Notes: generated by a model not told the origin, from the letters alone. DNA of 64,000 bases from Actinorugispora endophytica (GCF_004363075.1 NZ_SNYN01000010.1:85422-149421), one strand, 5' to 3'; positions 39,818 through 49,695 are shown, counted from the stretch's first letter. Numbers and translations: made by a program.

Positions 39818-39889
39818 GGGCGATTAGCTCAGTGGGAGAGCGCTACCTTGACACGGTAGAGGTCACTGGTTCAATCCCAGTATCGCCCA
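39818..39889 (+). tRNA. tRNA-Val (GAC), copy 1
   Basis: Acceptor GGGCGAT/ATCGCCC, anticodon stem CTACC/GGTAG with loop TTGACAC (anticodon GAC, codons GTC/GTT), discriminator A. Identical to the copy at 53033. Confidence 0.97.
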
Positions 39890-39975
39890 CCAGCACCATC
39901 ACGAACCGGAGAGTCCCTCCGGCGTTCGGGCGGAGGCCGGTCACCCCGGATCGGAAGATCCGGAAGGCCGTTCTC

Positions 39976-40003
39976 GAAGCGGGTTCCCCCAGGAGCCCGC
40001 TTT
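39976..40003 (+). terminator. Terminator of the Gly-Gly-Val tRNA cluster
   Basis: AAGCGGGTTCC and GGAGCCCGCTT pair over 11 bp with one wobble; a T-rich stretch follows. The same stem lies 15 bp after the second tRNA-Val gene but 87 bp after this one, so about 70 bp have been inserted or lost. Confidence 0.75.
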
Positions 40004-40089
40004 CGTCGTTTCCGCGGTACTCCCGCCTCTGCCGCGCCTCCGATCCGCGGAAGCCTCCGGGTCGGGCCTCGATCGGCCCCCGCCGTCCT

Positions 40090-40118
40090 GACACGGTGGA
40101 GGCCGCTGGTTCGGGCCG
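40090..40118 (+). pseudogene. Degenerate fragment of tRNA-Val (GAC)
   Basis: The 29 bp beginning TGACACGGTGGAGG match tRNA-Val from its anticodon into the T-arm with about 23 identities and no gap. The 5' half and the acceptor 3' strand are absent. It lies 200 bp after an intact tRNA-Val. It may be a decayed tandem copy or a remnant attachment site. Confidence 0.5.
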
Positions 40119-40174
40119 GCCCCTCCCCCTCCGGGGGGAGGGGCCCTCGCGCCTCCCCTCCCCGGGGGGAGGCG
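40118..40174. repeat. Two adjacent GC-rich hairpins
   Basis: First stem: 40118-40129 with 40134-40145 (12 bp, 4-nt loop). Second: 40150-40158 with 40166-40174 (9 bp, 7-nt loop). They are built on related CCCCTCCCC / GGGGAGGGG sequence. Confidence 0.65.
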
Positions 40175-40267
40175 TCGTCGGGGTCCGGTTCGCGATGCTC
40201 GGTACGAGACCTTCCGAGGACGACCTCCCGCCGCGGGCGCGGGGCCCGGAGGGTGAGGGAGCCGGGC

Positions 40268-41326
40268 ATGAGAGAGGCGACGGTAACCGGGGAGGCCGCC
40301 CGGAGCGGTCGGCCGGCGGGCGCGGACGGATGGGTTCGGTGGACGCCGTGGGCCGCTGTGGCCTGGTCGCTGCTGTACGCGGTGCTGGGCGGCTACTGGG
40401 CGGTGAGCGGGCGCGGGTTCCCCTACGCCCCCGCGTTCGTCCCGGAGGCGGGCGGTCCCGTGGCCGCCCAGTTCGGCACCGGACCCGCCTGGGCGGCCGT
40501 GGCCGCGCTCGGACTGCCCGCCGCCGCGCTGGGGGCGGTGCTGCTGTACGGGCCCCGGACGGCGCGCCCGCTCCTGCTGGGCGCGGGCTCCCTGGTCTCG
40601 GGAGCCCTTCTGCTGCTGATGACCGACGCCAACCTGCTCGCCATGGTCGGCTACCTGCCGTACGCGACCGTGGGCCTGGTCACGGGTTCGGAGCTGGGCG
40701 CGCTGTACCTGTCGAAGCTGGCGTGGCCGCTGCCTCACCAGCTGCTGTGCCTGGTCGGCGGGCTCCTGTGGTGCGCGGCGGCCGCGTCCTACGCCCTGCG
40801 GACGGCGGGGCCCGACGCGCGGACCGCCGGGTGGACGAGCCCGGCGGGCGCGGCGCGCTGGGGACGGTACGCCGTCCTCGCCTCGCTGGTGGTCCCGGTC
40901 TTCTACGCCACCACCCGCATCGCCTGGGCGCTGGGGTTCCCCCTGGGGATCACCGAGGAGTTCCTGCGTCTCGGCCAGGAGGCCGGACTCTGGACCTCCG
41001 GCCTGTTCCTGGCGCTCTTCGCCCTGGCCGGGGCGGTGCTCACGCTCGGGTTGACACAGCGTTGGGGCGAGGTGTTCCCGCGCTGGATGATCGGCCTGGC
41101 GGGGCGGCGGGTGCCGGTCTCCCTGGCGGTGGTCCCGGCCTCGGCGGTGTCGGCGCTGCTGGTCATGAGCGGGCTGTCCATATGGTCGGGCTTCGCCTCG
41201 GAAGCGGGGGTGGGGCAGCAGACCGTCACGCTCCTCGGGGCCCTGCCCACCCTGCTGCTTCCGCTGTGGGGGACGGCGCTGGCCGCGGCGACGCTCGGCT
41301 ACGTCCTGCGCAGGCGCGGGGCCTGA
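40268..41326 (+). CDS. Multi-pass membrane protein of unknown function
   Basis: A 352-residue protein with about nine hydrophobic segments and a short polar N-terminus. Features include WTPWAAVAWSLLYAVLGGYWA near the start and FYATTRIAWALGFPLG in the middle. I do not recognise a characterised family; actinomycetes carry many similar uncharacterised proteins. ATG 40268 follows GAGGGAG by 6 bp. It begins just after the tRNA cluster and has no operon partner. Confidence 0.8.
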   Translation: MREATVTGEAARSGRPAGADGWVRWTPWAAVAWSLLYAVLGGYWAVSGRGFPYAPAFVPEAGGPVAAQFGTGPAWAAVAALGLPAAALGAVLLYGPRTARPLLLGAGSLVSGALLLLMTDANLLAMVGYLPYATVGLVTGSELGALYLSKLAWPLPHQLLCLVGGLLWCAAAASYALRTAGPDARTAGWTSPAGAARWGRYAVLASLVVPVFYATTRIAWALGFPLGITEEFLRLGQEAGLWTSGLFLALFALAGAVLTLGLTQRWGEVFPRWMIGLAGRRVPVSLAVVPASAVSALLVMSGLSIWSGFASEAGVGQQTVTLLGALPTLLLPLWGTALAAATLGYVLRRRGA

Positions 41327-41375
41327 CCCCGGTCCGGCACCGGGCGCCGTCCGGCCGGGCCGCGGGAGCCGCGGG

Positions 41376-41612
41376 TCAGGACGGGGAACCGCGCCCTTCG
41401 GCCGGAACCGCCACGTCCGCGTGGACGACCGCGCCGTTCTGGCTCGCGGTCCAGGGGACGGGCTCGCCGAAGTAGTTCGCCCAGGACTGCGCCCACGCGG
41501 CGATCGGGTCGAACCGGGAGGCGCCGGTCTCGTCCAGCTCGGTGACGCCCTCGAGGGGCCGGTCCGGGAGGGACAGCCGGACGTGGAACTGCCGGTGGAA
41601 CGCTGGCTCCAT
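41376..41612 (-). CDS. Small hypothetical protein
   Basis: A 78-residue acidic protein with no signal or membrane segment. The composition is protein-like (RLSLPDRPLEGVTELDETGASRFDPIAAWAQSW) and codon use fits neighbours, but there is no clear ribosome site and I know no family. It lies between convergent and same-strand genes with its own small gap. Confidence 0.5.
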   Translation of the reverse strand: MEPAFHRQFHVRLSLPDRPLEGVTELDETGASRFDPIAAWAQSWANYFGEPVPWTASQNGAVVHADVAVPAEGRGSPS

Positions 41613-41676
41613 GCCAGGAGGGTAGCAAGGGCCAGGCCGCCCCGGAGGCCGCGCCGGGGAGCCCCTGGACGCAACA

Positions 41677-41707
41677 GCGGGGCCGCCCCTCGAAGGGGCG
41701 GCCCCGC
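41677..41707 (-). terminator. Terminator after the FKBP gene
   Basis: GCGGGGCCGCCCCT (41677-41690) pairs perfectly with 41694-41707 around a 3-nt loop, 17 bp past the stop. Confidence 0.85.
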
Positions 41708-41723
41708 CGGGAACCGCCGACGG

Positions 41724-42098
41724 TCAGTTCACGCCGACCAGGTCGACCACGAAGACGAGCGTCTCGTTCGGCTTGATCGCTCCGCCCGCTCCGCGCGCTC
41801 CGTAACCCAGGTGCGGCGGGATGACCAGCTTGCGGCGGCCGCCCACCCGCATGCCGAGCACTCCCTGGTCCCAGCCGGCGATGACCCGGCCCGCCCCCAG
41901 CGGGAAGCGCAGGGGCTCGCCGCGGTTCCAGGAGGCGTCGAACTCCTCACCGGTGGAGTGGGCGACGCCCACGTAGTGCACGCTGACCGTGGAGCCGTGC
42001 GCGGCCTGCGCGCCGTCGCCGACGGTGATGTCGGTGACCTCCAGCTCGGTGGGCGGCGGGCCGTCGATGTAGTCGATCTCGGGACGCTCAAGCGCCAT
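41724..42098 (-). CDS. FKBP-type peptidyl-prolyl cis-trans isomerase
   Basis: A single-domain cytoplasmic FKBP, 124 residues. It keeps the active-site pattern GSTVSVHYVGV, EFDASWNRGEPLRFPLGAGRVIAGWDQGVLGMRVGGRRKL, PPHLGYGARGAGGAI and LVFVVDLVGV. Such proteins assist folding and are usually not essential. Confidence 0.94.
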   Translation of the reverse strand: MALERPEIDYIDGPPPTELEVTDITVGDGAQAAHGSTVSVHYVGVAHSTGEEFDASWNRGEPLRFPLGAGRVIAGWDQGVLGMRVGGRRKLVIPPHLGYGARGAGGAIKPNETLVFVVDLVGVN

Positions 42099-42186
42099 GG
42101 GTCAAACCCCTCGTCGAGGATGTGAACGAACTCTTCAGCGTAGCGGGGGCCGCGCCGTGTTCTCCGCACATCCCTGCGCCCTGGTG

Positions 42187-42399
42187 TCAGGCATGGCCGT
42201 TGGCGGCACGGACCTGGCTCGGGAGGGTGAACAGGTCGTAGAGCAGGCCGAAGCCGAGGAAGCCCAGCGTGAAGATGTAGGCGATGCCCAGGCCGGTCTT
42301 CCCCAGGTAGAACTTGTGGATTCCCAGGGCCCCGAGGAAGAACCACAAGACGTAGGCGACGCCGACGCTCTTGCCGTTCGCGGGGGATTGCTGCTGCAT
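42187..42399 (-). CDS. TM2-domain membrane protein
   Basis: A 70-residue protein with two hydrophobic helices typical of TM2 domains: VAYVLWFFLGALGIHKFYLGKTGLGIAYIFTLGFLG. The HKFYLG turn is the signature. GGAGAG lies 2-7 bp before ATG 42399. Function unknown. Confidence 0.86.
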   Translation of the reverse strand: MQQQSPANGKSVGVAYVLWFFLGALGIHKFYLGKTGLGIAYIFTLGFLGFGLLYDLFTLPSQVRAANGHA

Positions 42400-42538
42400 G
42401 TCTCTCCGTCTTGTCGTCAGACCCGCGACCGAGTCCGGTCGCGGTTGGCTTTCGAGACTGTCCACAAGCCATGGCACGAACGGGCCTCGGAACAGAGCCG
42501 ATCGGGTATCGATCGACCGGTTTGGGAACCCCCGCCCC

Positions 42539-43753
42539 TCACGGCCGCGCGGCGGCCGGCCCCGTGCCGGTCGAGGCGACCACGACACGCGCCCCGCCCC
42601 CGACGGTCACCGCGCCGTCGGCCGCGGCGACGAAGACGGACTCGCCCCGCTCCAGGACGATTCCCTGGCCGCGGTCGGTCTCCAGCCGCGCGGCGCCGTC
42701 CAGCACCAGGACGATCCTGGGCGCGTCACCGGGGATCCTGGTCGGGGCCGCTCCCGGTTCGACCACCGACAGCGCGAAGTCGGCGACGCCCGGCTCGTAG
42801 ACGCTGCGCCCGAGGTCCGCCCGTGGACGGCTGTAGGGGATCGGCAGCACGGCGAATTCCACGGCGGCGAGCAGCTCGGCCGGGTCCACGTGCTTGGCGG
42901 TCAGTCCGGCGCGCAGCACGTTGTCGGAGCCCGCCATGACCTCCACGGCCAGTCCCCGCAGGTAGGCGTGCACGTTTCCGGCGGGCAGGAACAGCGCCTC
43001 CCCCGGGCGCAGCGTGATCCGGTTCAGCAGCAGCGCCGCGATTGCCCCGGGATCCCCCGGGTAGCGGTCCGCCAGTTCGACCACCGTCGCCGCGTGCGGG
43101 CCGGGTCCGTCTCCCGCCGCCGCGCGCCGGGCGAACTCGTCGACCAGCGCGCCGACTGCACGGGGGCGGTCTTGGTGGGGCAGTGTGAGGAGCCGGGTCA
43201 TCGCCGTCCGCAGCGCGGTGTTCTCGTCGGGGCCGGCCAGGTCCGCGCGCAGCGCCCGGGCCAGGGGCGAGGTGAACCCGGCCAGTTCGGCGCGGGCCGA
43301 GTCCGGCGGGCGGAACCCGCACAGCGCCTCGAAGGGCTCCAGGGCGAGCACGAGCTCGGGTTTGTGGTGGGGGTCCCGGTAGTTTCGCTCGGGGGCGTCG
43401 ACGGGGATTCCCCCGGCCTCCTCCAGCGCGAAGCCCGCACGGGCGCGCGCCTCTCCCGGGTGAGCCTGGAGGGACAGCGGAGCCTCGACGGCCAGGACCT
43501 TGAGCAGGAACGGAAGGCGTTCGCCGAAGCGGGTGACCGCGCTCTCTCCCAGGGCTTCCTTGGGGTCGGCCGCGATCAGGTCGCCGAGGGTGCGGCGCCC
43601 GTCCTCGGTGACGACCTCGCTGGGCGCGCCCGGGTGCGCGCCCAGCCACAACTCGGCCTGGGGTCGGCCGTCCGACGGCTCGCCCAGCAGGCGGGGGATG
43701 GCGGTACGCGACCCCCACTCGTAGGGGCGCACCCGGTTGACCAGTCTTCGCAT
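42539..43753 (-). CDS. manA: Mannose-6-phosphate isomerase, class I
   Basis: Interconverts fructose 6-phosphate and mannose 6-phosphate, feeding GDP-mannose (used by PimA). 404 residues of type I PMI cupin fold: zinc ligands in LSLQAHPGE, HHKPELVLAL and AGNVHAYLRG, with a C-terminal cupin half. ATG 43753 has GGAG just upstream. Divergent from the gluconate permease. Confidence 0.94.
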   Translation of the reverse strand: MRRLVNRVRPYEWGSRTAIPRLLGEPSDGRPQAELWLGAHPGAPSEVVTEDGRRTLGDLIAADPKEALGESAVTRFGERLPFLLKVLAVEAPLSLQAHPGEARARAGFALEEAGGIPVDAPERNYRDPHHKPELVLALEPFEALCGFRPPDSARAELAGFTSPLARALRADLAGPDENTALRTAMTRLLTLPHQDRPRAVGALVDEFARRAAAGDGPGPHAATVVELADRYPGDPGAIAALLLNRITLRPGEALFLPAGNVHAYLRGLAVEVMAGSDNVLRAGLTAKHVDPAELLAAVEFAVLPIPYSRPRADLGRSVYEPGVADFALSVVEPGAAPTRIPGDAPRIVLVLDGAARLETDRGQGIVLERGESVFVAAADGAVTVGGGARVVVASTGTGPAAARP

Positions 43754-43845
43754 CCGCTCCGTGCCTCCGCTCCGCGCCCCTCGGCTCTGGACCACCCCAG
43801 TGTCGCCGTTCTCCCTCCGGGTGTCAGCAGCGGTTCCCCCCGCGG

Positions 43846-43871
43846 GCGGGGTGGTGGGGACACCACCCCGC
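43846..43871. terminator. Hairpin in the manA-gntP intergenic region
   Basis: GCGGGGTGGTG (43846-43856) pairs perfectly with 43861-43871 around GGGA. It lies upstream of both divergent genes, so it may act in a leader rather than as a terminator. Confidence 0.5.
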
Positions 43872-43995
43872 GGGGTCCTCCACGCCGACGTGCCGACCGG
43901 GGCCGTGGCCCACGCCTGGTACGCGGTGTGCTCGAACGGGGGCCGAAGCGCGTCGCGATCACACAGGCGAACAGACATTCCCATCGATTCCCACT

Positions 43996-44010
43996 AATGG
44001 TGTTACTATT
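43996..44010. promoter_or_regulatory. Predicted GntR operator upstream of gntP
   Basis: AATGGTGTTACTATT: half-sites AATGGT and ACTATT around 3 bp. The same arrangement occurs before gntK at 46270-46284. Confidence 0.55.
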
Positions 44011-44091
44011 TCGGCGGCACCATCAGAGCACCTGGCCGCACCCTGCGGACCCCACGCTCCTCATCCGCGAAACGCCGTGCGAAAGGCCGAA

Positions 44092-45465
<1,374 letters not shown>

Positions 45466-45505
45466 CGGGAGGCCCCGACCGGACCGGCGGGCCGCGGAAC
45501 GGCGC

Positions 45506-46225
45506 TCAGCGCGCGTTCCGGGGCCCGTCGACTCGGGACAGCGCCTCGACGACCTCGTCGACGATGGCGCGCATGGCGGCCTCCGCCACCTTGGGGAGGC
45601 CGTCGTACACGGCCTGGGCCACGTGGGTGTGCAGGCGCAGCGCGTCGGCGCGGGGGTGGTGCGGCATGAGGTGGTAGGCGGTCCGCCCGGCCAGCACCTC
45701 GGCCACCACGCCGGACAGCCCCGCGAACATCTCGTTGCCCGAGAGTCGGAGGATCAGCCGGTGGAACTCGATGTCCAGCTCCAGGAACGTCTCCAGGTCC
45801 CCCGCCCCGCCCGCGGCGAGCATCTCGTCGTTGATGGCGAGCAGCCTCCCGCGCTTCTCTGCGGAGGCCCAACGGGCCGCCGCGGCCGCGGCGGGGGGCT
45901 CCACCGCGGCGCGCAGCTCGGTGAGCGACCGCAACTGGTCGGTGCGCCCCGGCCCGGCCAGCCTCCAGCGGATGAGCTGCGGGTCGAAGACGCTCCACTC
46001 CTCCACCGGACGCACGCGCACACCGGTGCGCGGACGGCTGAGCACCAGTCGCATGGACTCCAGCACCCGGACCGCCTCGCGGGCGACCGTCCGCGACACC
46101 CCGTAATCGCGCTCCAGCCGCTCCAGCGTGAACACGTGGCCGGGGGCGAACTCCCCCGTCGCGATCGCCGGCCCGAGGGCCGCCAGCACCCGGTTGTGCA
46201 GAGTGCGGTGATCGGCGTCGGTCAT
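45506..46225 (-). CDS. FCD-domain GntR-family regulator of the gluconate locus
   Basis: A 239-residue regulator: winged HTH at about 10-75 (FTLERLERDYGVSRTVAREAVRVLE) and an FCD ligand domain with metal-type histidines (FHRLILRLSGNEMFAGL, HTHVAQAVYDGL). It lies between gntP and gntK, convergent with the former and divergent from the latter, so it very likely represses both and is released by gluconate or 6-phosphogluconate. GGGAG precedes the ATG. Confidence 0.92.
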   Translation of the reverse strand: MTDADHRTLHNRVLAALGPAIATGEFAPGHVFTLERLERDYGVSRTVAREAVRVLESMRLVLSRPRTGVRVRPVEEWSVFDPQLIRWRLAGPGRTDQLRSLTELRAAVEPPAAAAAARWASAEKRGRLLAINDEMLAAGGAGDLETFLELDIEFHRLILRLSGNEMFAGLSGVVAEVLAGRTAYHLMPHHPRADALRLHTHVAQAVYDGLPKVAEAAMRAIVDEVVEALSRVDGPRNAR

Positions 46226-46269
46226 CGGGCTCCCTCGTACTCGGTCGAGGCGCGAGACTAGCGCATGGT

Positions 46270-46284
46270 ATTGGTAATACTATT
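46270..46284. promoter_or_regulatory. Predicted GntR operator between gntR and gntK
   Basis: ATTGGTAATACTATT: half-sites ATTGGT and ACTATT around 3 bp, like the gntP site. It is placed to control the divergent gntK and gntR promoters. Confidence 0.55.
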
Positions 46285-46302
46285 CAAGAAGGAGCCTGTT
46301 CA

Positions 46303-46818
46303 ATGCACTTCGTCTTCATGGGTGTGTCCGGCAGCGGCAAGAGCACCGCGGCGCTGGGCGCCGTCAAGCGCCTGGGCCTGCCCTTCGCGGAGGCCGACGC
46401 CTTCCACCCCGAGGCCAACATCGCCAAGATGGCGGCCGGGACACCGCTGGACGACGCGGACCGGCGCCCGTGGCTGGAGTCGCTCGCGGAGTGGATCGGC
46501 GAGCGCGAGCGCGCCGGCGAGTCCTCGGTCATGGCCTGCTCCGCGCTCAAGCGCTCCTATCGCGACATCCTGCGCGGCGGCGCCCCCGGTGTCTTCTTCA
46601 TCCACCTGCACGGCTCGACCGACCTGATCGCCGAGCGGCTGCGCGCCCGGTCCGACCACTTCATGCCGTCCAGCCTGCTGAACTCCCAGGCCTCGACCCT
46701 GGAACCGCTGGGGCCCGACGAGGAGGGCGTCGTCCTCGACATCGCGCACACCCCCGATGAGCTGGTCGAGGAGTCCGCGCGGGCCATCACGTCCGCGCTG
46801 GGGCGCTCCGGCCGCTGA
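46303..46818 (+). CDS. gntK: Gluconokinase
   Basis: Phosphorylates gluconate to 6-phosphogluconate for the pentose phosphate pathway. 171 residues: Walker A GVSGSGKST (7-15), EADAFHPEANIAKMAAGTPLDDADRRPWL, CSALKRSYRDILRG and DHFMPSSLLNSQASTLE, all standard for GntK. GGAG lies 8 bp before ATG. With the permease and regulator it forms a complete gluconate-use unit. Confidence 0.95.
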   Translation: MHFVFMGVSGSGKSTAALGAVKRLGLPFAEADAFHPEANIAKMAAGTPLDDADRRPWLESLAEWIGERERAGESSVMACSALKRSYRDILRGGAPGVFFIHLHGSTDLIAERLRARSDHFMPSSLLNSQASTLEPLGPDEEGVVLDIAHTPDELVEESARAITSALGRSGR

Positions 46819-46929
46819 CCCGCCGCCCGGGTCCTCCCCATGTCACGCGGACGCCCCTGGCGCGGGAAGGCGGGCGGACCGGCGTGGCGGCCGAGGACGT
46901 CCACCGCGCCGCGCCTCCCTCGGGAGCCG

Positions 46930-46974
46930 TGACGCCGGCGCTCCGCAGTCCCCGGTTGTGGAGCGCCGGCGTCA
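46930..46974. repeat. 45-bp palindromic repeat, copy 3 (convergent terminator)
   Basis: GCCGTGACGCCGGCGCTCC pairs perfectly (19 bp) with its complement around the loop, stem 46928-46976 overall. It lies between convergent gntK and a TetR gene, where a bidirectional terminator is expected. Ungapped similarity to 3772-3816 is about 30 of 45. Confidence 0.75.
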
Positions 46975-47070
46975 CGGCCCTCGAAGGGGGTCCCGTGTCG
47001 GGGGCCCGGGGGCGCACCCGTTCCGCCCCCCGGGGAGCGGCCCCCGTCGCACACGGCCCCGCCACCGGCC

Positions 47071-47667
47071 TCAGGACGACCGCGGCCGCCGCAGCCCCCG
47101 AATGAGCAGTTCCACCAGTCGGCGGGGGTCGTAGCGGGGATCGTCGTCACGACCGACGCAGAGGTTGCCGATACCGCGCATCAGTTCGTAGGCCCGGGTA
47201 CCGGGCCCGATCTCACCGGCGTCGACCGCGGCGTCGAGCAGCTGCGCGCAGACGGGCACCAGGCGGTCGAGGAAGTAGGCGTGCAGCGCGTCGAAACCGC
47301 TGCCGTCCGACTGCAGCGCGTTGGCGAGTCCGTGCTTCGTGACCAGGAAATCGACGAAGAGGTCGACCCACTGGCGAAGGGCCGCGAGCGGGGATTCGGC
47401 GTCGGCCAGCAGCTTCGGGCCGGCCTCGGCGCAGGCCTCCACCTGGTGGCGGTAGACGGCGACGACGAGGTCCGCCCGAGTCGGGAAGTGGCGGTAGATC
47501 GTTCCCACCCCGACGCCCGCCCTGGCCGCGATCTCGCGGATCGGGGCGTCGACCCCGGAGGTGACGAACACCGCGGCGGCGGCGGCGAGCAGCGTCTGCT
47601 CGTTGCGCAGCGCGTCGGCCCGCTTGCGTCGGGCCGGCATCTCCCCGGAGCGCTCTGTAGTGGGCAC
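47071..47667 (-). CDS. TetR-family repressor of the adjacent hydrolase
   Basis: A 198-residue TetR regulator: HTH at about 20-65 (RNEQTLLAAAAAVFVTSGVDAPIREIAARAGVGVGTIYRHFPTRADL) and an all-helical ligand domain. I start at GTG 47667, with GGGGAG just upstream; ATG 47641 is possible. It is divergent from the alpha/beta hydrolase gene, with two tandem operator-like sites between them. Confidence 0.91.
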   Translation of the reverse strand: MPTTERSGEMPARRKRADALRNEQTLLAAAAAVFVTSGVDAPIREIAARAGVGVGTIYRHFPTRADLVVAVYRHQVEACAEAGPKLLADAESPLAALRQWVDLFVDFLVTKHGLANALQSDGSGFDALHAYFLDRLVPVCAQLLDAAVDAGEIGPGTRAYELMRGIGNLCVGRDDDPRYDPRRLVELLIRGLRRPRSS

Positions 47668-47697
47668 CACACTCCCCTTCCAACGCGGTTGACAAAA

Positions 47698-47736
47698 CGG
47701 AACACTGCTCCGTATATTAACCGGAACATCGATCCG
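47698..47736. promoter_or_regulatory. Tandem TetR operators between regulator and hydrolase
   Basis: CGGAACACTGCTCCG (47698-47712) and CGGAACATCGATCCG (47722-47736) are imperfect palindromes of one type, CGGAnCAnnGnTCCG, 24 bp apart. They surround an AT-rich stretch TATATTAA suited to a promoter. Confidence 0.75.
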
Positions 47737-47816
47737 TTTTAATTCTAACCGAAGCCGCCCCCTCCCGACCGCCCCGCCCGCCGCCGGCCCGACGAGGCCG
47801 CGGCAGAGGCCATCGA

Positions 47817-48791
47817 ATGGACGCACACACCATGAGCGAACCACCCCGCACGGCCGACGCCTTCGGCCCGCCCGCCCCCGTCCTCTCGGTCTCCCCGGTG
47901 ACGCTGCCGTCCCCCGGCCGGGCCGTGGACCTGGAGGTACGGGTGTCCGCGCCCGTGACCGGGAGCGACCTGCCGATCATCCTCCTCTCCCACGGCCAGG
48001 GCTACTCGAACAACCTCTCCTCGCTGAACGGCTACGCCCCCCTCGCCGGCTTCTGGGCCGCGCACGGCTTCGTCGTGATCCAGCCCACCCATCTGAGCTC
48101 GAAGACGCTGAGCCTGGACACCGGTGACCCCGAGGCGCCCATGTACTGGCGGTCGCGGGCCGAGGACATGAGTCGGATCCTCGACCGGCTCGACGCGGTC
48201 GAGGCCGCCGTCCCGCAGCTCTCCGGACGCCTGGACCGAGGCCGGGTCGCCGTGGCCGGGCACTCGATGGGCGGGCACACCGCGGGCCTGCTGCTGGGCG
48301 CCCGGCTCACCGATCCGCACGACGGAACGGAGGTGAACCTGGCCGATCCCCGGATCAGGGCGGGCGTGCTGCTCGCCGCGCCCGGCAGAGGCGGCGACGC
48401 CCTCACCGGGTTCGCGGCCGAGAACTACTCCTTCTTCCTGACCAACGACTTCTCCGAGATGACGGCGCCCGCGCTCGTGGTCGCCGGAGACAAGGACGCC
48501 TCCACCCATCTGACGGTCCGGGGCCCGGACTGGCACGCCGACCCGTACGTCCTCTCCCCCGGCCCCAAGTCCCTGCTCACCCTGTTCGACGCGGAGCACG
48601 GGCTCGGCGGGATCTCCGGATACGACGTCGCCGAGACCACGGACGAGAACCCCGAGCGGGTCGCCTCGGTCCAGCGGCTCACCTGGGCCTACCTGCGCAG
48701 CGAGCTCTACCCCGGGGACCCCGCCTGGCAGACGGCGTGTGACGCGCTGACGGCCGGCCCCGACCCGCTCGGGCGCGTCGAGTCCAAGTAG
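47817..48791 (+). CDS. Alpha/beta hydrolase (chlorophyllase/lipase-like serine hydrolase)
   Basis: A 324-residue cytoplasmic serine hydrolase without a signal peptide. Ser150 in VAGHSMGGHTAG is the nucleophile; LLSHGQGYSNN (about 57-67) gives the oxyanion site; Asp and His are likely in VVAGDKDAS and DAEHGLGG. Substrate unknown; control by an adjacent TetR suggests an inducible detoxification role. ATG 47817 follows AGAGG by 7 bp. Confidence 0.88.
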   Translation: MDAHTMSEPPRTADAFGPPAPVLSVSPVTLPSPGRAVDLEVRVSAPVTGSDLPIILLSHGQGYSNNLSSLNGYAPLAGFWAAHGFVVIQPTHLSSKTLSLDTGDPEAPMYWRSRAEDMSRILDRLDAVEAAVPQLSGRLDRGRVAVAGHSMGGHTAGLLLGARLTDPHDGTEVNLADPRIRAGVLLAAPGRGGDALTGFAAENYSFFLTNDFSEMTAPALVVAGDKDASTHLTVRGPDWHADPYVLSPGPKSLLTLFDAEHGLGGISGYDVAETTDENPERVASVQRLTWAYLRSELYPGDPAWQTACDALTAGPDPLGRVESK

Positions 48792-48940
48792 GGAGCCTCC
48801 GACCCGGGGGTGATTCGGCATGCCGGTGCTTCGGTGGCCTTTCGGCCTCCTGTCACGCGGATCGCGGGGTCACGGCGGGCGGCGACGGCGGGTGGGGGTC
48901 GGGGCCGCGTCCACGGTGTCCGTTTCGCGTGGTTTCCGTT

Positions 48941-49001
48941 GGTGATCTTGCTGTTTTCCCCCTGAAACCAAGGATTCCGTGGGAAAAACAGCAAGACCAC
49001 C
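48941..49001. terminator. Long hairpin after the hydrolase gene
   Basis: Arms 48941-48961 and 48981-49001 pair over 21 bp with two wobbles; the loop itself has a short CCA-GG / CC-TGG fold. It shares the opening GGTGATCT with the rarA hairpin at 2314. Confidence 0.75.
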
Positions 49002-49011
49002 GGACATTCGA

Positions 49012-49094
49012 GGGCCGGTTCCGCCCCCACTCGGAATGATCTTGGGCTTTCTGCCCTTCCCGGCCCCGAAACGGGCAGAAAGCCCACAACCGTC
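49012..49094 (+). repeat. 83-bp dispersed palindromic repeat, copy 2
   Basis: Contains a perfect 13-bp stem GGGCTTTCTGCCC (49044-49056 with 49073-49085). Aligns to the reverse complement of 14240-14322 without gaps at about 81% identity. It lies between convergent genes, directly after another hairpin. Confidence 0.75.
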
Positions 49095-49143
49095 AACGGA
49101 ACCCTCACGCGACGGACATCATGGGCGCGGCCTCGGAGCCCGG

Positions 49144-49695
49144 TCAGGTGCCGCGCCGGCACGCGTCGGCCTGCTCGATGAGGCGCTCGGTCACCGCCCG
49201 GACCACCTCGGGTTCGGGAAGCGGGAGCCCCGCGATGGAGTCGAGGTAGAGGCCGTCGCCGACCAGACGGACGGTCTCGGCCAGCACCGGGTCGCCGATC
49301 TCCTCGCGCAGCAGGGCCGACCACCGCGCGAACAGGTCCCCGATGGTCTCGCGCGCCTCCTCCGACACCTCCTCCCTGCCGCGCAGCGCGGCGATCACGG
49401 ACCAGTACAGCGCCGCCTCCTCCGAGGAGCCGGGCAGAGAGGTGCGCAGGAAGGCCCGGACCACGCCGCCCTCGGTGGCCACCGCCTCCCGGAACTCCTC
49501 CTCGGCGCGCTCGGCCAGCCGGCGGACCAGGCCGGTCATCATGGCCTCCTTGGACGGGAAGTGGTAGAGCAGGCCGCCCTTGGAGACGCCTGCCTCGCTC
49601 GCGACGGCCTCCAGGGTCACGGCCGCGCTTCCCTGTCCGATCAGGATCTCCTGGAGCGCGTCGAGGATGCGGTCACGGGTCGTTGAGGAACTCAC
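49144..49695 (-). CDS. TetR-family repressor of the MFS exporter
   Basis: A 183-residue TetR regulator with HTH TLEAVASEAGVSKGGLLYHFPSKEAM at about 25-50, of the group in which a YHFxSK motif is typical. GTG start 49695. It is divergent from the MFS gene and its palindromic operators lie directly between them, so it most likely represses both, relieved by a transported drug. Confidence 0.92.
   Translation of the reverse strand: MSSSTTRDRILDALQEILIGQGSAAVTLEAVASEAGVSKGGLLYHFPSKEAMMTGLVRRLAERAEEEFREAVATEGGVVRAFLRTSLPGSSEEAALYWSVIAALRGREEVSEEARETIGDLFARWSALLREEIGDPVLAETVRLVGDGLYLDSIAGLPLPEPEVVRAVTERLIEQADACRRGT

Larger units (their letters stand above)
39890..40267. other. Spacer with terminator, tRNA-like relic and palindromes
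   Basis: No gene is visible. The spacer contains the cluster terminator (39976-40003), a fragment resembling the 3' half of tRNA-Val (40090-40118) and two adjacent hairpins (40118-40174). Confidence 0.6.
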
